Shown here one piece after another: positions 17,719 to 27,027 of a DNA stretch of 64,000 nucleotides. The translations under genes and the position numbers were made by a program. Source of the stretch: an uncultured Mucispirillum sp. (GTDB lineage Bacteria > Chrysiogenota > Deferribacteres > Deferribacterales > Mucispirillaceae); NCBI GenBank assembly GCA_944326705.1, contig CALVEY010000012.1, positions 1 to 64,000 on the forward strand, read 5' to 3'. Numbering within the stretch: position 1 is the first letter of the stretch; each line of letters opens with the position of its first letter. Under the pieces are notes generated by a model, which ran no database searches, was not told the DNA's origin, and saw nothing but the letters and a program-made list of their open reading frames with translations.

Positions 17719-18339
17719 ATGGCTGATATTACAAATTATTATGGATTTATACTGGCAGTTATTATGCTTTCCTTAACACCGGGAGCAGATACTGTTTTTA
17801 TTTTAACAAAATCAATAGCTGGTGGATACAGGCAGGGTTTTGCATCAGTTGCAGGTATTGTATGCGGTTTATTTGTTCATACAACTTTAGCAGCATTTGG
17901 TCTTTCTGTAATATTAATGACTTCTGCACTTTTATTTAATATTGTAAAAATCGCAGGGGCAGCCTATTTAATATATCTTGGCATTATGGCATTAAAATCA
18001 AAATCAAGTATTAATATTAGCGAAGAAAAAGCTTCATCATCTTTTTTTGTAGTATTTAGACAGGGGCTTTTTACAAATATTCTTAATCCAAAAGTGGCAC
18101 TTTTCTTTTTAGCACTTCTGCCACAGTTTGTAAAAAGTAATGCAGAAAGTCCTGTGCCATTTTTAATATTAGGCTTAACTTTTATTTTTATTGGTGCATC
18201 ATGGAGCTTGTTTTTAGTGTGGGCATCAGCTAGAATGTCAACTGCATTAAGAGAGTCTAAATTTTCATATTATTTAAATAAAACTGCAGGGGTAATATTT
18301 ATTGCTCTTGGTTTAAATATTTTAAGGCTTAAAAATTAG
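17719..18339 (+). CDS. LysE/RhtB-family amino-acid exporter
   Basis: 206-residue membrane protein with six predicted helices and the family motif near the N-terminus (SLTPGADTVFILTKSIAGGYRQG) plus FRQGLFTNILNPKVALFFLA in the middle. LysE/RhtB proteins export amino acids or similar metabolites across the inner membrane. The substrate cannot be read from sequence. It starts 1 nt after gspF, so is probably read through from the secretion operon without functional relation, and its 3' end overlaps the convergent TenI-like gene by 11 nt. Confidence 0.93.
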   Translation: MADITNYYGFILAVIMLSLTPGADTVFILTKSIAGGYRQGFASVAGIVCGLFVHTTLAAFGLSVILMTSALLFNIVKIAGAAYLIYLGIMALKSKSSINISEEKASSSFFVVFRQGLFTNILNPKVALFFLALLPQFVKSNAESPVPFLILGLTFIFIGASWSLFLVWASARMSTALRESKFSYYLNKTAGVIFIALGLNILRLKN

Positions 18340-18868
18340 CTTTTATAATATCATTTATTATTCTTATACCTGCAAAGCCGTAAAAGCTGTCTTTTATTTT
18401 ATCTAAATTTTCAAGATTAATTCCGCCAAGAGCAAACACTTTTTTTGTTTTATCATAATATATTATACCTAATGGTTTCACTTCATAATCTTTTGGAGTA
18501 TGAAAAATCGGGCTTAAAGTATAATAATCTGCTTTTATATTATCAATTTCTGCTGCGCTGTGGCTTGAATAACCTGTAATAAGGTTTGTTTCTGATTTTA
18601 TTATATTGTAATCTTTTATAGTGTTTTTATTAAGATGAACGCCGTCAAAGCCGTATTTTTCAGCAAGTATATAATCCCTGCTTAATATAAGTGTGCTTTT
18701 TTTTACAATTTTTCTAATTTTAGTAAGTTTTGTGTGTATATTATTATAATTTTTAAATCTGAACCAGATAATCTCAGCAGTGCCGTCAAGTTTTTCTGCT
18801 GTTTCAAATATCTTTTCTTTAAAGAAATCATCATCTAATACTGCTAAGAAATTTAATCCTGATACCAT
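18329..18868 (-). CDS. TenI/thiamine-phosphate-synthase-like protein
   Basis: About 179 residues from the ATG at 18868; an upstream TTG at 18901 would add 11 unlikely residues. It shows the ThiE/TenI barrel layout: GVHLNKNT near the position of the HLGQED motif, ITGYSSHS for the G-x-S-x-H phosphate-loop motif, YTLSPIFHTPKDY for the GP-[IV]-x-x-T motif and FALGGINLENL. ThiE joins pyrimidine and thiazole phosphates to thiamine phosphate, while TenI is a thiazole tautomerase. The protein is short, diverged and stands alone, so either role is possible. It is convergent with the LysE-type gene and divergent from the TolC gene. Confidence 0.75.
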   Translation of the reverse strand: MVSGLNFLAVLDDDFFKEKIFETAEKLDGTAEIIWFRFKNYNNIHTKLTKIRKIVKKSTLILSRDYILAEKYGFDGVHLNKNTIKDYNIIKSETNLITGYSSHSAAEIDNIKADYYTLSPIFHTPKDYEVKPLGIIYYDKTKKVFALGGINLENLDKIKDSFYGFAGIRIINDIIKANF

Positions 18869-19009
18869 ACATTGATACAACCTGTGTCTATAATAATACA
18901 ATATAATATTTATTGTTTATGTAATCAACAAAAAAATAGTAGAAAAAAATTCAGGAAAGTATATAATAAATTTCAAATGAATAAATACTGCTATAATGGT
19001 AAGGTATAT

Positions 19010-20416
19010 ATGAAGAAAGTTCAGATATTATTAATATTAATGCTGCTTGTATCCGCCACTTATTCTTATGGGGCAGATATAACATTCAGCCAGGCTTTAG
19101 AAAGCCTTTATGGCACCCATGAAGGTATGGCACAGGCAGAAGCAGATTATAAACAAAAAGAATATGCAAAAAAAGCAACGCTGGGGCTTTATTCTCCCCG
19201 TATATCTTTAAATGCAGCCTATGCATATTTTGGCAATGATTTAACTATGGATGTGGATTTATCACCTATCAGCAACACAGTAAACGGAATATTAGGCAGT
19301 CTGCCTATTCCACTTCCGCCACTTAGTCTGCCATCATCTATGGAGCAGGTAGTTCAGCAGGACCAGTTTTTTTCATTAAATGCTGCAATGATTTGGCCTG
19401 TATTTACAGGCGGTAAAATATATGCAGCAAATCAGGCAGCCAGTGCAAATTTAGAAATGGCAAAACATGGCAAAACTATACGCCATGATGAGCTTGGCAT
19501 TGCTATGGCAGAAAAATATTTTACACTTCGTTTTATTAAAGATATTATTGCATTAAAACAGGATGTAAAAAATTCTATGCAGGAGCATTACAATAAAGCA
19601 TTAAAATTAGAAAAAGCAGGTATGCTTGCAAAGGTGGAAAGACTGCATGCAGAAATGGCATTAACTGATGCAGAAAAATCACTTGATACATCTATAAGAG
19701 AAGCTCGTCTTGTAGAATCATCACTTAAATCTATGCTTAGCAGTAATGATGATAATATCACACCTGCAACACCGCTTTTTATAATAAAAGCAGAAGATAT
19801 TGAAGCTTTAATGTATTTTCAGGATATGGCATCAACTGCTAATGCTAAATTAAAACAGGTGCAGAGTGCTAAAAAACTTGCTCGTGCAGGAGTAATCAAC
19901 AGCACATCATCATTTATTCCTAAAATAAATGCTTTTGGTATGGTAAATATTTATGACTATCAGCTTTCAAGCCTTTCACCAGATTATATGGTAGGGGTGC
20001 AGATGTCACTAAACCTTTTTGACGGTCTGCAGAATTATCACCAGTTAAAAGCAAGCAAACAGACAGAAGAAAGTACAAAATTATTAGCTGCAAGAGCAGA
20101 AAAAGATATTAGAACACTTGTAGAGCAGCAGTATATAACAATGGAAAATGCAAGGGCAGATTATGAAGCATCACTTAAATCTCTTGCTTTTACAGAAGAA
20201 TATTTAAGAGCAAGGCAGAAAGCCTTTAATCAAGGTATGGCTACAAGTTTAGATGTGGTAGATGCGGAGCTTGCATTATCAAACTCTAAAATGTCAGCAA
20301 TACAGGCTGCTTATAAATTTGATATGGCTTTAATAAATATGCTGTCAACTGCTGGAATATTTGACAGTTTTGAATCATACAGAGCAAAAGCTTTTGTAGA
20401 GCCAGGGTTAAAATAA
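19010..20416 (+). CDS. TolC-family outer-membrane efflux protein
   Basis: 468 residues counted from the ATG at 19010, which follows an AAGG ribosome site and begins a proper signal peptide (cut after SYG-A, about residue 20). The longer open frame upstream has no export signal at its start. The body has the duplicated coiled-coil/beta layout of TolC: alpha hairpins around 115-200 and 330-440 and barrel strands near GKIYAANQAASANLEM and MVGVQMSLNLFDGLQN. It should form the outer-membrane channel for the HlyD-ABC2 export genes 104 nt downstream. Confidence 0.93.
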   Translation: MKKVQILLILMLLVSATYSYGADITFSQALESLYGTHEGMAQAEADYKQKEYAKKATLGLYSPRISLNAAYAYFGNDLTMDVDLSPISNTVNGILGSLPIPLPPLSLPSSMEQVVQQDQFFSLNAAMIWPVFTGGKIYAANQAASANLEMAKHGKTIRHDELGIAMAEKYFTLRFIKDIIALKQDVKNSMQEHYNKALKLEKAGMLAKVERLHAEMALTDAEKSLDTSIREARLVESSLKSMLSSNDDNITPATPLFIIKAEDIEALMYFQDMASTANAKLKQVQSAKKLARAGVINSTSSFIPKINAFGMVNIYDYQLSSLSPDYMVGVQMSLNLFDGLQNYHQLKASKQTEESTKLLAARAEKDIRTLVEQQYITMENARADYEASLKSLAFTEEYLRARQKAFNQGMATSLDVVDAELALSNSKMSAIQAAYKFDMALINMLSTAGIFDSFESYRAKAFVEPGLK

Positions 20417-20447
20417 CTAAGATAATTAAGGCACAGTGAAAGCTACA

Positions 20448-20464
20448 GCCAAATTAATTTTGGC
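20448..20464 (+). other. Short palindromic hairpin between the tolC-like and hlyD-like genes
   Basis: GCCAAA (20448-20453) pairs with TTTGGC (20459-20464) around a 5-nt loop. No T run follows, so it is more likely a processing or mRNA-stability element than a terminator. Confidence 0.35.
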
Positions 20465-20520
20465 GGAGCATGTTTTAAATAAGTTTAAATACTAATGAAA
20501 TATACAAGGAGATAAATTCT

Positions 20521-21507
20521 ATGAAATACATTTATTATTCTGTTGCTTTTATTGTAATAGGTGCGATTATATCAGTCAGCGTGTGGTATGCATCAAGACC
20601 TGTTCCTTTAACTATACAAGGGGAATTTCATTCAAAACAGGTGCAGGTGGCAGCAAAAGTTCCAGGAAATATTGCAACACTGCCTATTATAGAAGGACAG
20701 CAGGTTAAAAAAGGCGAAGTTTTAGCAACTATTGATTCCCCTACCTTAAAAGCAAAAGAAGCTCAGGCAGTAGCTGCAGTTAAAGCAGCAGAAGCACAGC
20801 AGAAAAAAGTAGATGACGGCGCAAGACAGGAAGAAATTACTGCCCTTTATAATGTATATCAAAAAGCAGTAGCTGCAGAACAGTATGCTTTTAAAACTTA
20901 TTCAAGAGTAAAATCTCTGCATGATGACGGCGTTGTTACTACCCAAAGTTTAGATGAAGCATTAACTCAGTGGAAAGTGCTGCAAAACGATGTGAGAGCA
21001 TCAAAAGCAAACTATGAAATGGCTAAAATTGGAGCAAGACCTGAAGATAAAACAGCAGCAGAAGCATTAAAAGAGCAGGCACAAGGTGTGCTGCAGGAAG
21101 TAATGGTGCTGCTTGAAGATACAATACTTCATTCTCCAATAGATGGTGAAGTATCAACAGTTGTTGTTGAGCAGGGGGAGCTTGTAACGCCTGGATTTCC
21201 AGTTATTACTCTTGTAGATTTAGAAGACACATGGGTTACTTTTTATCTGCGTGAAGATTTATTAAAAGATATCCGTATGGGTACAGTTATAAATGTGGAA
21301 ATCCCTGCATTATCTGACAGTCAGGTATATCCTGTGGAAGTAAGGTATATTGCACCAGCAGGCAGCTATGCAGTATGGAGCGCCACAAAAACAAGTGCAG
21401 ATTTTGATTTGAAAACATTTGAAGTAAAAGCATATCCACAGCATAAAATTCCAGGGCTTCGGGCTGGTATGACTGCTGTATTTTATTCTAATATAAAGCA
21501 TAAGTAA
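20521..21507 (+). CDS. HlyD/EmrA-type membrane fusion protein
   Basis: 328 residues: one N-terminal membrane anchor (about 5-24), a split biotinyl-lipoyl-like domain (VAAKVPGNIATLPIIEGQQVKKGEVLATID and the return half near TILHSPIDGEVSTVVVEQGE), a long coiled hairpin between them (about 80-195), and a beta-barrel part. It bridges an inner-membrane pump and the TolC-like channel in the periplasm. The layout is like YhiI/YbhG partners of ABC-2 exporters. It starts after a good GGAG site and is followed after 5 nt by the first permease gene. Confidence 0.93.
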   Translation: MKYIYYSVAFIVIGAIISVSVWYASRPVPLTIQGEFHSKQVQVAAKVPGNIATLPIIEGQQVKKGEVLATIDSPTLKAKEAQAVAAVKAAEAQQKKVDDGARQEEITALYNVYQKAVAAEQYAFKTYSRVKSLHDDGVVTTQSLDEALTQWKVLQNDVRASKANYEMAKIGARPEDKTAAEALKEQAQGVLQEVMVLLEDTILHSPIDGEVSTVVVEQGELVTPGFPVITLVDLEDTWVTFYLREDLLKDIRMGTVINVEIPALSDSQVYPVEVRYIAPAGSYAVWSATKTSADFDLKTFEVKAYPQHKIPGLRAGMTAVFYSNIKHK

Positions 21508-21512
21508 TAAAA

Positions 21513-22697
21513 ATGGGATTATTGGAATATTTTAAAACTATAAAATATTTTTTTGAAAGAGAATGGTATTTCCTGCTGCATACACGCAGGAAACTGTTTT
21601 ATTTTATCCTTATTACTCCAGTTATTTTATGCACTATTTTAATAGGTGTTTTTGCAAACCCTGTAATAAGAGAAATACCGATTGCTTTGATAGATGAAGA
21701 TAATAGTGCATTATCATTAGAATTAACAGGCATTATTCAGGCATCTCCTTATGTAAATATTATAGAGAAAGTGCCAAGTATGGATAAAGCAGAAAGATTA
21801 ATCCGCGGTGGTAAAGTATATGGTGTAGTGCTTATTCCTGAAGATTTTTCAAAAAGAGCATTAGGATATAAAGGTGCAGAAGTTGTGCTTTATTATAACA
21901 ATGAGCTTTTTATTGTGGGCAGTCTTGTTAATAAGGGAGTTTTTACTGCTGTAAAAGATTATTCTGATTTTCATAATAAAAAATATATGATGAGCCATGG
22001 GGTGCCTGCTTATGATGCAGATTTTCAAGTGCACCCTGTAAATATTGGCGAAAAAATACTTTTTAACCCATATTTAAATTATCAGTATTTCTTTGTATTT
22101 GGTCTTATTCCAGCAGCATTTCAGCTTTTTGTAATATGCTCTGTTATATATGGCGTGCTTTATGAAGAGCGTTCAAGAAAGTTTTTAGAAATTGTAGATA
22201 TGGTTAATAATGCACCATTTTCATACACTTTCGGCAAAATGCTTCCTTATGCAGTTTTATTTGCATTTTCAGGAATGTTTATGCTTTTTGTATTATTTGT
22301 ATATATGAAAGTGCCTATGGTTTCAGGTTACTGGAAAATACTGCTTGCAACAATGATGTATATGTATGTATCAATGGCAGCAGGGCTTTTTATTGCAGTT
22401 ATTCTTCGTCCCCTTGCTTTTAGTGCAGCTGCAGTATATGCTGCCCCAACATTTGCTTATGCTGGTATTTCCTTTCCACAGGTGGCAATGCCAAAATATG
22501 CTTATTATTTAAGTGAATTTTTTCCATTAACCCATTATCACAGAGTATTAGTAAATGAGGCAATCAGAGGCAGTGCCCCTTATAACTCTACAAACTATGA
22601 AATATTATATCTTTTTTTACTTGGTACTGCAGCATTTGCAATATCCATAGCTGTTATTAAATTTTACAGCCATTTATATCTCAGGAGGCAGGAATGA
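21513..22697 (+). CDS. ABC-2 type export permease (first of a pair)
   Basis: 394 residues with the ABC-2 membrane layout of the YbhS/YhhJ type: first helix near 28-48, a large periplasmic domain (about 50-185, starting ANPVIREIPIALIDEDNSALS), then five helices in the C-terminal half. It should form a heterodimeric export channel with the product of the next gene, whose start overlaps this stop by 4 nt. No ATP-binding subunit is encoded in the cluster. Substrate unknown; such pumps move drugs, lipids or small peptides. Confidence 0.9.
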   Translation: MGLLEYFKTIKYFFEREWYFLLHTRRKLFYFILITPVILCTILIGVFANPVIREIPIALIDEDNSALSLELTGIIQASPYVNIIEKVPSMDKAERLIRGGKVYGVVLIPEDFSKRALGYKGAEVVLYYNNELFIVGSLVNKGVFTAVKDYSDFHNKKYMMSHGVPAYDADFQVHPVNIGEKILFNPYLNYQYFFVFGLIPAAFQLFVICSVIYGVLYEERSRKFLEIVDMVNNAPFSYTFGKMLPYAVLFAFSGMFMLFVLFVYMKVPMVSGYWKILLATMMYMYVSMAAGLFIAVILRPLAFSAAAVYAAPTFAYAGISFPQVAMPKYAYYLSEFFPLTHYHRVLVNEAIRGSAPYNSTNYEILYLFLLGTAAFAISIAVIKFYSHLYLRRQE

Positions 22698-23842
22698 AAA
22701 ATTATTTAGCTATTCTCAGGCTGGAATACAGAAGAATAATTTTTGATATGCTTTCTATAACTATTATATTTGTAGGCACAGCATTCTATTCATTTTACTA
22801 TCCATTTCCTTATGAAAATGATATTGTCCGTAAAATGCCTGTTGCAATAGTTGATTTAGATAAATCAGATTTAAGTAAAACTGTTGTAACAATGCTTAAT
22901 AATACAGAAAGTTTAAAAGTAATGCAGTATCCATCTATGGAGGAAGCAAAAAAGGCAGTTTATCTAAGAGATGTGTTTGGTATTATATATATCCCTGATG
23001 AATTTTATAAAATGGTAGCAAAAGGTGAAAGCCCGACAGTATCTGTTTTTGCAGACGGCTCATATTTTATTCTTTATTCTACAGCGATTACAGCAGCCAC
23101 TCAGATTGTGCTTATGACAGCAGCAGGGGTAAAAATACAAAAAATGACTATGCTTGGTGTGCCTATAACAGATGCACTTTTATTGCAGTCAGCAGTAAAT
23201 GTAACAGCAAAGCCTGTATTTAATCCGAAAGCAGGATATGTTGGTTTTGTAGCTCCTGCAATTTATGCTATTATTGTTCAGCAGATATTATTAATGGTTA
23301 TACTGCTTGTTCATGCAGCAGGTTATGAAAGAGGTTATGGCTATCCAGAAAACACATCAACATTTACAATACTTTGTGCAAAAATGACTGTATATATGAC
23401 TATCTTTGCAGCTGTATTTTCATTTTTCTTTACAATAGGTCCTATGGTTTTTGGTATTCAGCTGCATAATTCGCTTTTAGAAGCAGTAATGTTTGCAATA
23501 CCTTACGGCTTATCTATTGCACTTTTTGGTATAAGTTTAAGTGTATTTGCCAGAGACAGAGATGCTGTGCTTTTAGTAATGCTTATGACATCTATTCCTT
23601 TTGTTATGCTTGCAGGCTTTATATGGCCTCACTGGATGATGCCTGACTGGGTGAAATATTTTTCTTATATAATTCCATCTACTCCAGGAGTAACAGGGTT
23701 TTTATATATCCGTCAAATGGGGGCAGATATAACAGATGTTATGCCTAAATATATAAACCTTTGGATACAGGTTGCAGTATATACTGTTACTGCAGTTTTA
23801 GCAATCAGGTGGCAGCAGAAACAAAGACAATTTATAATTTAG
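22694..23842 (+). CDS. ABC-2 type export permease (second of a pair)
   Basis: 382 residues, paralogous to the preceding permease: first helix near 15-35, periplasmic domain beginning RKMPVAIVDLDKSDLSKTV, then C-terminal helices with the ABC-2 signature region (MLAGFIWPHWMMPDWVKYFSYIIPSTPG). It resembles YbhR. It is translationally coupled to the first permease. Without an ATPase in the operon the pump must borrow one encoded elsewhere or belong to the ATPase-less branch of this family. Confidence 0.9.
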   Translation: MKNYLAILRLEYRRIIFDMLSITIIFVGTAFYSFYYPFPYENDIVRKMPVAIVDLDKSDLSKTVVTMLNNTESLKVMQYPSMEEAKKAVYLRDVFGIIYIPDEFYKMVAKGESPTVSVFADGSYFILYSTAITAATQIVLMTAAGVKIQKMTMLGVPITDALLLQSAVNVTAKPVFNPKAGYVGFVAPAIYAIIVQQILLMVILLVHAAGYERGYGYPENTSTFTILCAKMTVYMTIFAAVFSFFFTIGPMVFGIQLHNSLLEAVMFAIPYGLSIALFGISLSVFARDRDAVLLVMLMTSIPFVMLAGFIWPHWMMPDWVKYFSYIIPSTPGVTGFLYIRQMGADITDVMPKYINLWIQVAVYTVTAVLAIRWQQKQRQFII

Positions 23843-23918
23843 TGATAATTTTAAAATTATGTAATTGCAAAAAAATTAAACTTATTATACAATAATACAA
23901 AGATTTAAAGGAGACATT

Positions 23919-24287
23919 ATGAAATATTTTAAATTATTACTTATTGCACTTATGATTGTTCCAACTATTGCATTTGCTGCACAAAAAGATGTATTAAACG
24001 GTAAAGAATTTACTGCAGAAAAATATCCATCTATCTTAATTGGCTTTAGAAACGGCGGCGTATATGGTTATGCCCTTAGAAACACATATATGGGTACTTA
24101 TGAAATTAAAGATGCAAATAAAATAAGACTCAGCTATATGGCTTATACAAAAATGGAAGGCACTCAGGAACAAGAAGATGGAGAATATGAATATTTTAAT
24201 TATTTAAGAGAAGCTAAAACATACAGTTATGACAGCAAAACTGGTGTATTACTGATTGGCGATATGAAGTTTAAAGAAAGAAAATAG
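23919..24287 (+). CDS. Small exported protein of unknown function
   Basis: 122 residues with a clear signal peptide (cut after AFA, residue 20) and a mature part of about 100 residues that looks all-beta: repeated short strands, an N-terminal LNGKEFTAEKYPSILIGFRNGGVYGY and a C-terminal TGVLLIGDMKFKE. The pattern recalls small META/HslJ-like or lipocalin-like periplasmic proteins, but I cannot place it in a family. It has its own GGAG ribosome site and a strong terminator after it, so it may be a single-gene unit. Confidence 0.75.
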   Translation: MKYFKLLLIALMIVPTIAFAAQKDVLNGKEFTAEKYPSILIGFRNGGVYGYALRNTYMGTYEIKDANKIRLSYMAYTKMEGTQEQEDGEYEYFNYLREAKTYSYDSKTGVLLIGDMKFKERK

Positions 24288-24311
24288 TTAAATAATCAAT
24301 ATTTATTTATC

Positions 24312-24337
24312 AGCCGCTCAATTTTGGGCGGCTTTTT
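24312..24337 (+). terminator. Intrinsic terminator after the small exported protein
   Basis: AGCCGCTC pairs with GGGCGGCT (one G-T pair) around a 6-nt loop, followed by six T residues. It starts 24 nt after the stop codon and fits a Rho-independent terminator. Confidence 0.85.
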
Positions 24338-24450
24338 TATTAATTTTATATAATAATTATCTAAAAATTAAGGATTTTAATTATTTTCTGCTTGCAAAAT
24401 AAGTCTGTATGTTTAAACTAATACTTTATTTAACAAATTGGAGTTTAAAA

Positions 24451-26103
24451 ATGAGTGTATCTAAAGTATTAATTATCGGCGGTGTTGCAGGGGGTGCTTC
24501 TGCAGCAGCAAGACTTCGCAGGCTTAATGAACAGGTTGAAATAATATTATTTGAAAAAGGTGAATACATATCCTTTGCTAACTGCGGTCTGCCATATTAT
24601 ATTGGCGGCGATATTAAAAATAAAGCCGATTTAACTTTACAGACACCACTTGGTTTTAAAAAAAGATTTAATATAGATGTTCGCACTTTTAATGAAGTAA
24701 CTGCCATTAATAAAGATAAAAAAACAGTTACAGTCCTAAACCATAATACAAATGAAACTTATGAAGAAAGTTATGATATTCTTCTTTTATCTCCAGGAGC
24801 TGAGCCAATCCGTCCAAATCTTGAAGGCATAAATTTAAGCAGAGTTTTTACTTTAAGGAATATTCCAGATACATACAGAATAAAAGATTATATAGATAAT
24901 AATGCACCAAAAACTGCTGCAGTAATAGGCGGCGGATATATTGGAGTAGAAATGGCAGAAAATCTTGTGCAGGCAGGGCTTTCTGTTACTATTGTTGAAA
25001 TGCAGAATCAGGTGATTGCGCCACTTGATTTTGATATGGCATCTATTCTTCATAATGAATTAGAAAGAAATGGTGTTACATTAAAACTTGAAACTGCATT
25101 AGAAAAAATAGAAGAGCAGGGCAGTTCTTTAAATGTTGTAACTAATAAAGGTGCATTTGATGCAGATATGGTTATTCTTGCAATCGGCGTAAAGCCTGAA
25201 ACAAAAATTGCAGCTGAAGCAGGGCTTAAATTAAATCAGCGTGGTGCATTAATTGTAGATGATAATATGAAAACAAGTGATGATTTCATATATGCAGCAG
25301 GTGATGCTGTAGAAGTTACAGACTTTATTACAAATGAAAAAACAGTTATTCCACTGGCAGGGCCTGCAAATAAACAGGGAAGAATTGCAGCAGATAATAT
25401 ATGTGGCATTAAAAGTGAATATAGAGGCACTCAGGGTAGTGCAGTATTAAAAGTATTTAACTTAACTGCAGCTTCAACAGGCATTACAGAAAAGCAAGCA
25501 AAACAGCTTGGCTTAAATTATGAAAAAAGTTTTACGATATCAGCAAGCCATGCAGGATATTACCCTGGTGCTAAAGAAATGTTTATAAAAACAATATTTG
25601 ATAAAGAAACTGGTAAAGTTCTTGGTGCTCAGATAGTAGGAAGTGAAGGTGTTGATAAAAGATGTGATGTGATAGCAGCTGCTGTTAATTTTAATGCAAC
25701 AGTATACGACTTAACTAAACTTGAGCTTTGTTATGCGCCGCCATATTCATCAGCAAAAGACCCAGTTAATATGGCAGGCTATGTGGCAGAAAATATATTA
25801 AAAGGCATATCAAAAATATTTCATTATCATGATGTATCATCTCTTCCAAAAGACGGCAGTGTTAATTTAATTGATACAAGAACAAAAGGGGAATACAGAC
25901 TTGGGCATATTGACGGCTTTATAAATATTCCAGTAGACAGCTTAAGAGAAAGAATGAATGAAATAGATAAAAGCAAGCCTGTATATATAGTATGTCAGAT
26001 AGGTTTAAGGGGCTATCTGGCATGCAGAATACTGTCAGGTTACGGCTATGACTGCTATAATCTTAGCGGTGGATATGCACTTTATAAAGAAATAATAAAA
26101 TAA
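24451..26103 (+). CDS. CoA-disulfide reductase fused to a rhodanese domain
   Basis: 550 residues from the ATG at 24451, which has GGAG eight bases upstream; the frame runs further 5' but without a ribosome site. N-terminal FAD domain with GGVAGGASAAARLRR (about 10-24), then the single redox cysteine in SFANCGLPYYIGG (C45), which marks CoADR/NADH-oxidase-like enzymes; NAD(P) loop VIGGGYIGVEMAE near 158-170; dimer domain; and a C-terminal rhodanese domain (about 460-550) with its own active-site cysteine in CQIGLRG (C515). Such fusions (CoADR-Rhd, Npsr-type) reduce CoA or glutathione persulfides, and so suit sulfur respiration or sulfide and peroxide defence. Single gene. Confidence 0.92.
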   Translation: MSVSKVLIIGGVAGGASAAARLRRLNEQVEIILFEKGEYISFANCGLPYYIGGDIKNKADLTLQTPLGFKKRFNIDVRTFNEVTAINKDKKTVTVLNHNTNETYEESYDILLLSPGAEPIRPNLEGINLSRVFTLRNIPDTYRIKDYIDNNAPKTAAVIGGGYIGVEMAENLVQAGLSVTIVEMQNQVIAPLDFDMASILHNELERNGVTLKLETALEKIEEQGSSLNVVTNKGAFDADMVILAIGVKPETKIAAEAGLKLNQRGALIVDDNMKTSDDFIYAAGDAVEVTDFITNEKTVIPLAGPANKQGRIAADNICGIKSEYRGTQGSAVLKVFNLTAASTGITEKQAKQLGLNYEKSFTISASHAGYYPGAKEMFIKTIFDKETGKVLGAQIVGSEGVDKRCDVIAAAVNFNATVYDLTKLELCYAPPYSSAKDPVNMAGYVAENILKGISKIFHYHDVSSLPKDGSVNLIDTRTKGEYRLGHIDGFINIPVDSLRERMNEIDKSKPVYIVCQIGLRGYLACRILSGYGYDCYNLSGGYALYKEIIK

Positions 26104-26385
26104 AGTGTGTTATATCAAAGACTTGCAGATAAATAAAAAACTTTTAAAAAAAGTAAAAAAAAGCTTGATATTTCTTAAAAAATATGTAAAAGTATCATTC
26201 CACGCATAAAGCGTTATACCTATATCTATGCTCAGAAATAAAGATATAGTGAAAAAAGTTAATAATAAGGCATTAAGCCTTTTAAATAAAAGATTTTGTG
26301 CGATAAGCTTTTAAGCCTTTTATGCACAAATACATATATCAGGATATCCTATCTGGTATATGTGAAAAATTTTAGAGGAAATCTA
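26104..26385 (+). promoter_or_regulatory. Structured leader of the rplD-first ribosomal operon
   Basis: This 282-nt gap contains several consecutive stem-loops: ACGC/GCGT at 26202-26214, TATATCT/AGATATA at 26221-26248, AAGGC/GCCTT at 26267-26281, TTTGTGC/GCACAAA at 26295-26330, and an 11-bp stem with one G-T pair at 26332-26342 / 26353-26363, the last ending about 22 nt before the rplD start. A run of hairpins ahead of rplD suggests autogenous control by L4, as known for the S10 leader in gamma-proteobacteria. Here the fold is different and this is inference. No clear -35/-10 pair was found. Confidence 0.5.
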
Positions 26386-27027
26386 ATGGCAAAAATTGAT
26401 GTATTTGACGTGAAAAACTCAAAAGTCGGTTCAGTTGATTTGCATGACGCTATTCTTGATTATCCAGTGAATACTGTATTAATCCATGAAGTAGTTAAAA
26501 TGCAGCTTGCTTGCAGAAGAGCAGGTACTCATGCAACTAAGACTAAGGGTTTGGTTTCCGGCGGCGGCAGAAAGCCATGGAAACAAAAAGGAACTGGCAG
26601 AGCTAGAGCTGGTTCTTCAAGGTCTCCATTATGGAGAGGCGGTGGCACAATATTTGGACCACAGCCAAGAGATTATTCTTACTCTATGCCTAAGAAAAAG
26701 GTTAAAAACGCATTAAGAAGTGCAATCCATGCAAAATATGATGCAGGTGCAGTTGTAGTTTTAGACAACCTTTTTGTAGAAAATGGCAAAACTAAAGAAG
26801 CAGTTGAAATATTAAAAGCTTTCAACGCTGACAGAAGAGTTCTTATTGTAGTTGATGCAATTGATGAAAAAGTTGCTAGAGCTTTCAGCAACATTCCTTA
26901 TGCAGACATATTACATGTAAACGGTTTAAATGTTTATGACATTATGAACTCTTACAAAATAATTTTCCTCAAAAACAGTCTCCCTATGGTAGAAAAAGCC
27001 ACAGGCGTTGCAGTGGAAGGTGAATAA
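26386..27027 (+). CDS. rplD: 50S ribosomal protein L4
   Basis: 213 residues from the ATG at 26386, preceded by GAGG; the open frame extends 30 codons upstream without a start signal. Typical L4: the loop that reaches into the exit tunnel (GGGRKPWKQKGTGRARAGSSRSPLWRGGG in part, residues about 62-90) and the C-terminal domain. L4 is an assembly-initiating 23S rRNA binder and, in some bacteria, an autogenous regulator. Unusually it is the first gene of the run: rpsJ and rplC, which normally precede it, are absent. Confidence 0.97.
   Translation: MAKIDVFDVKNSKVGSVDLHDAILDYPVNTVLIHEVVKMQLACRRAGTHATKTKGLVSGGGRKPWKQKGTGRARAGSSRSPLWRGGGTIFGPQPRDYSYSMPKKKVKNALRSAIHAKYDAGAVVVLDNLFVENGKTKEAVEILKAFNADRRVLIVVDAIDEKVARAFSNIPYADILHVNGLNVYDIMNSYKIIFLKNSLPMVEKATGVAVEGE

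Noticed and set aside
18872-19009. 46-codon N-terminal extension of the TolC-like protein
   Set aside because: It would place a charged non-export segment before an obvious signal peptide; the ATG at 19010 has its own ribosome site.
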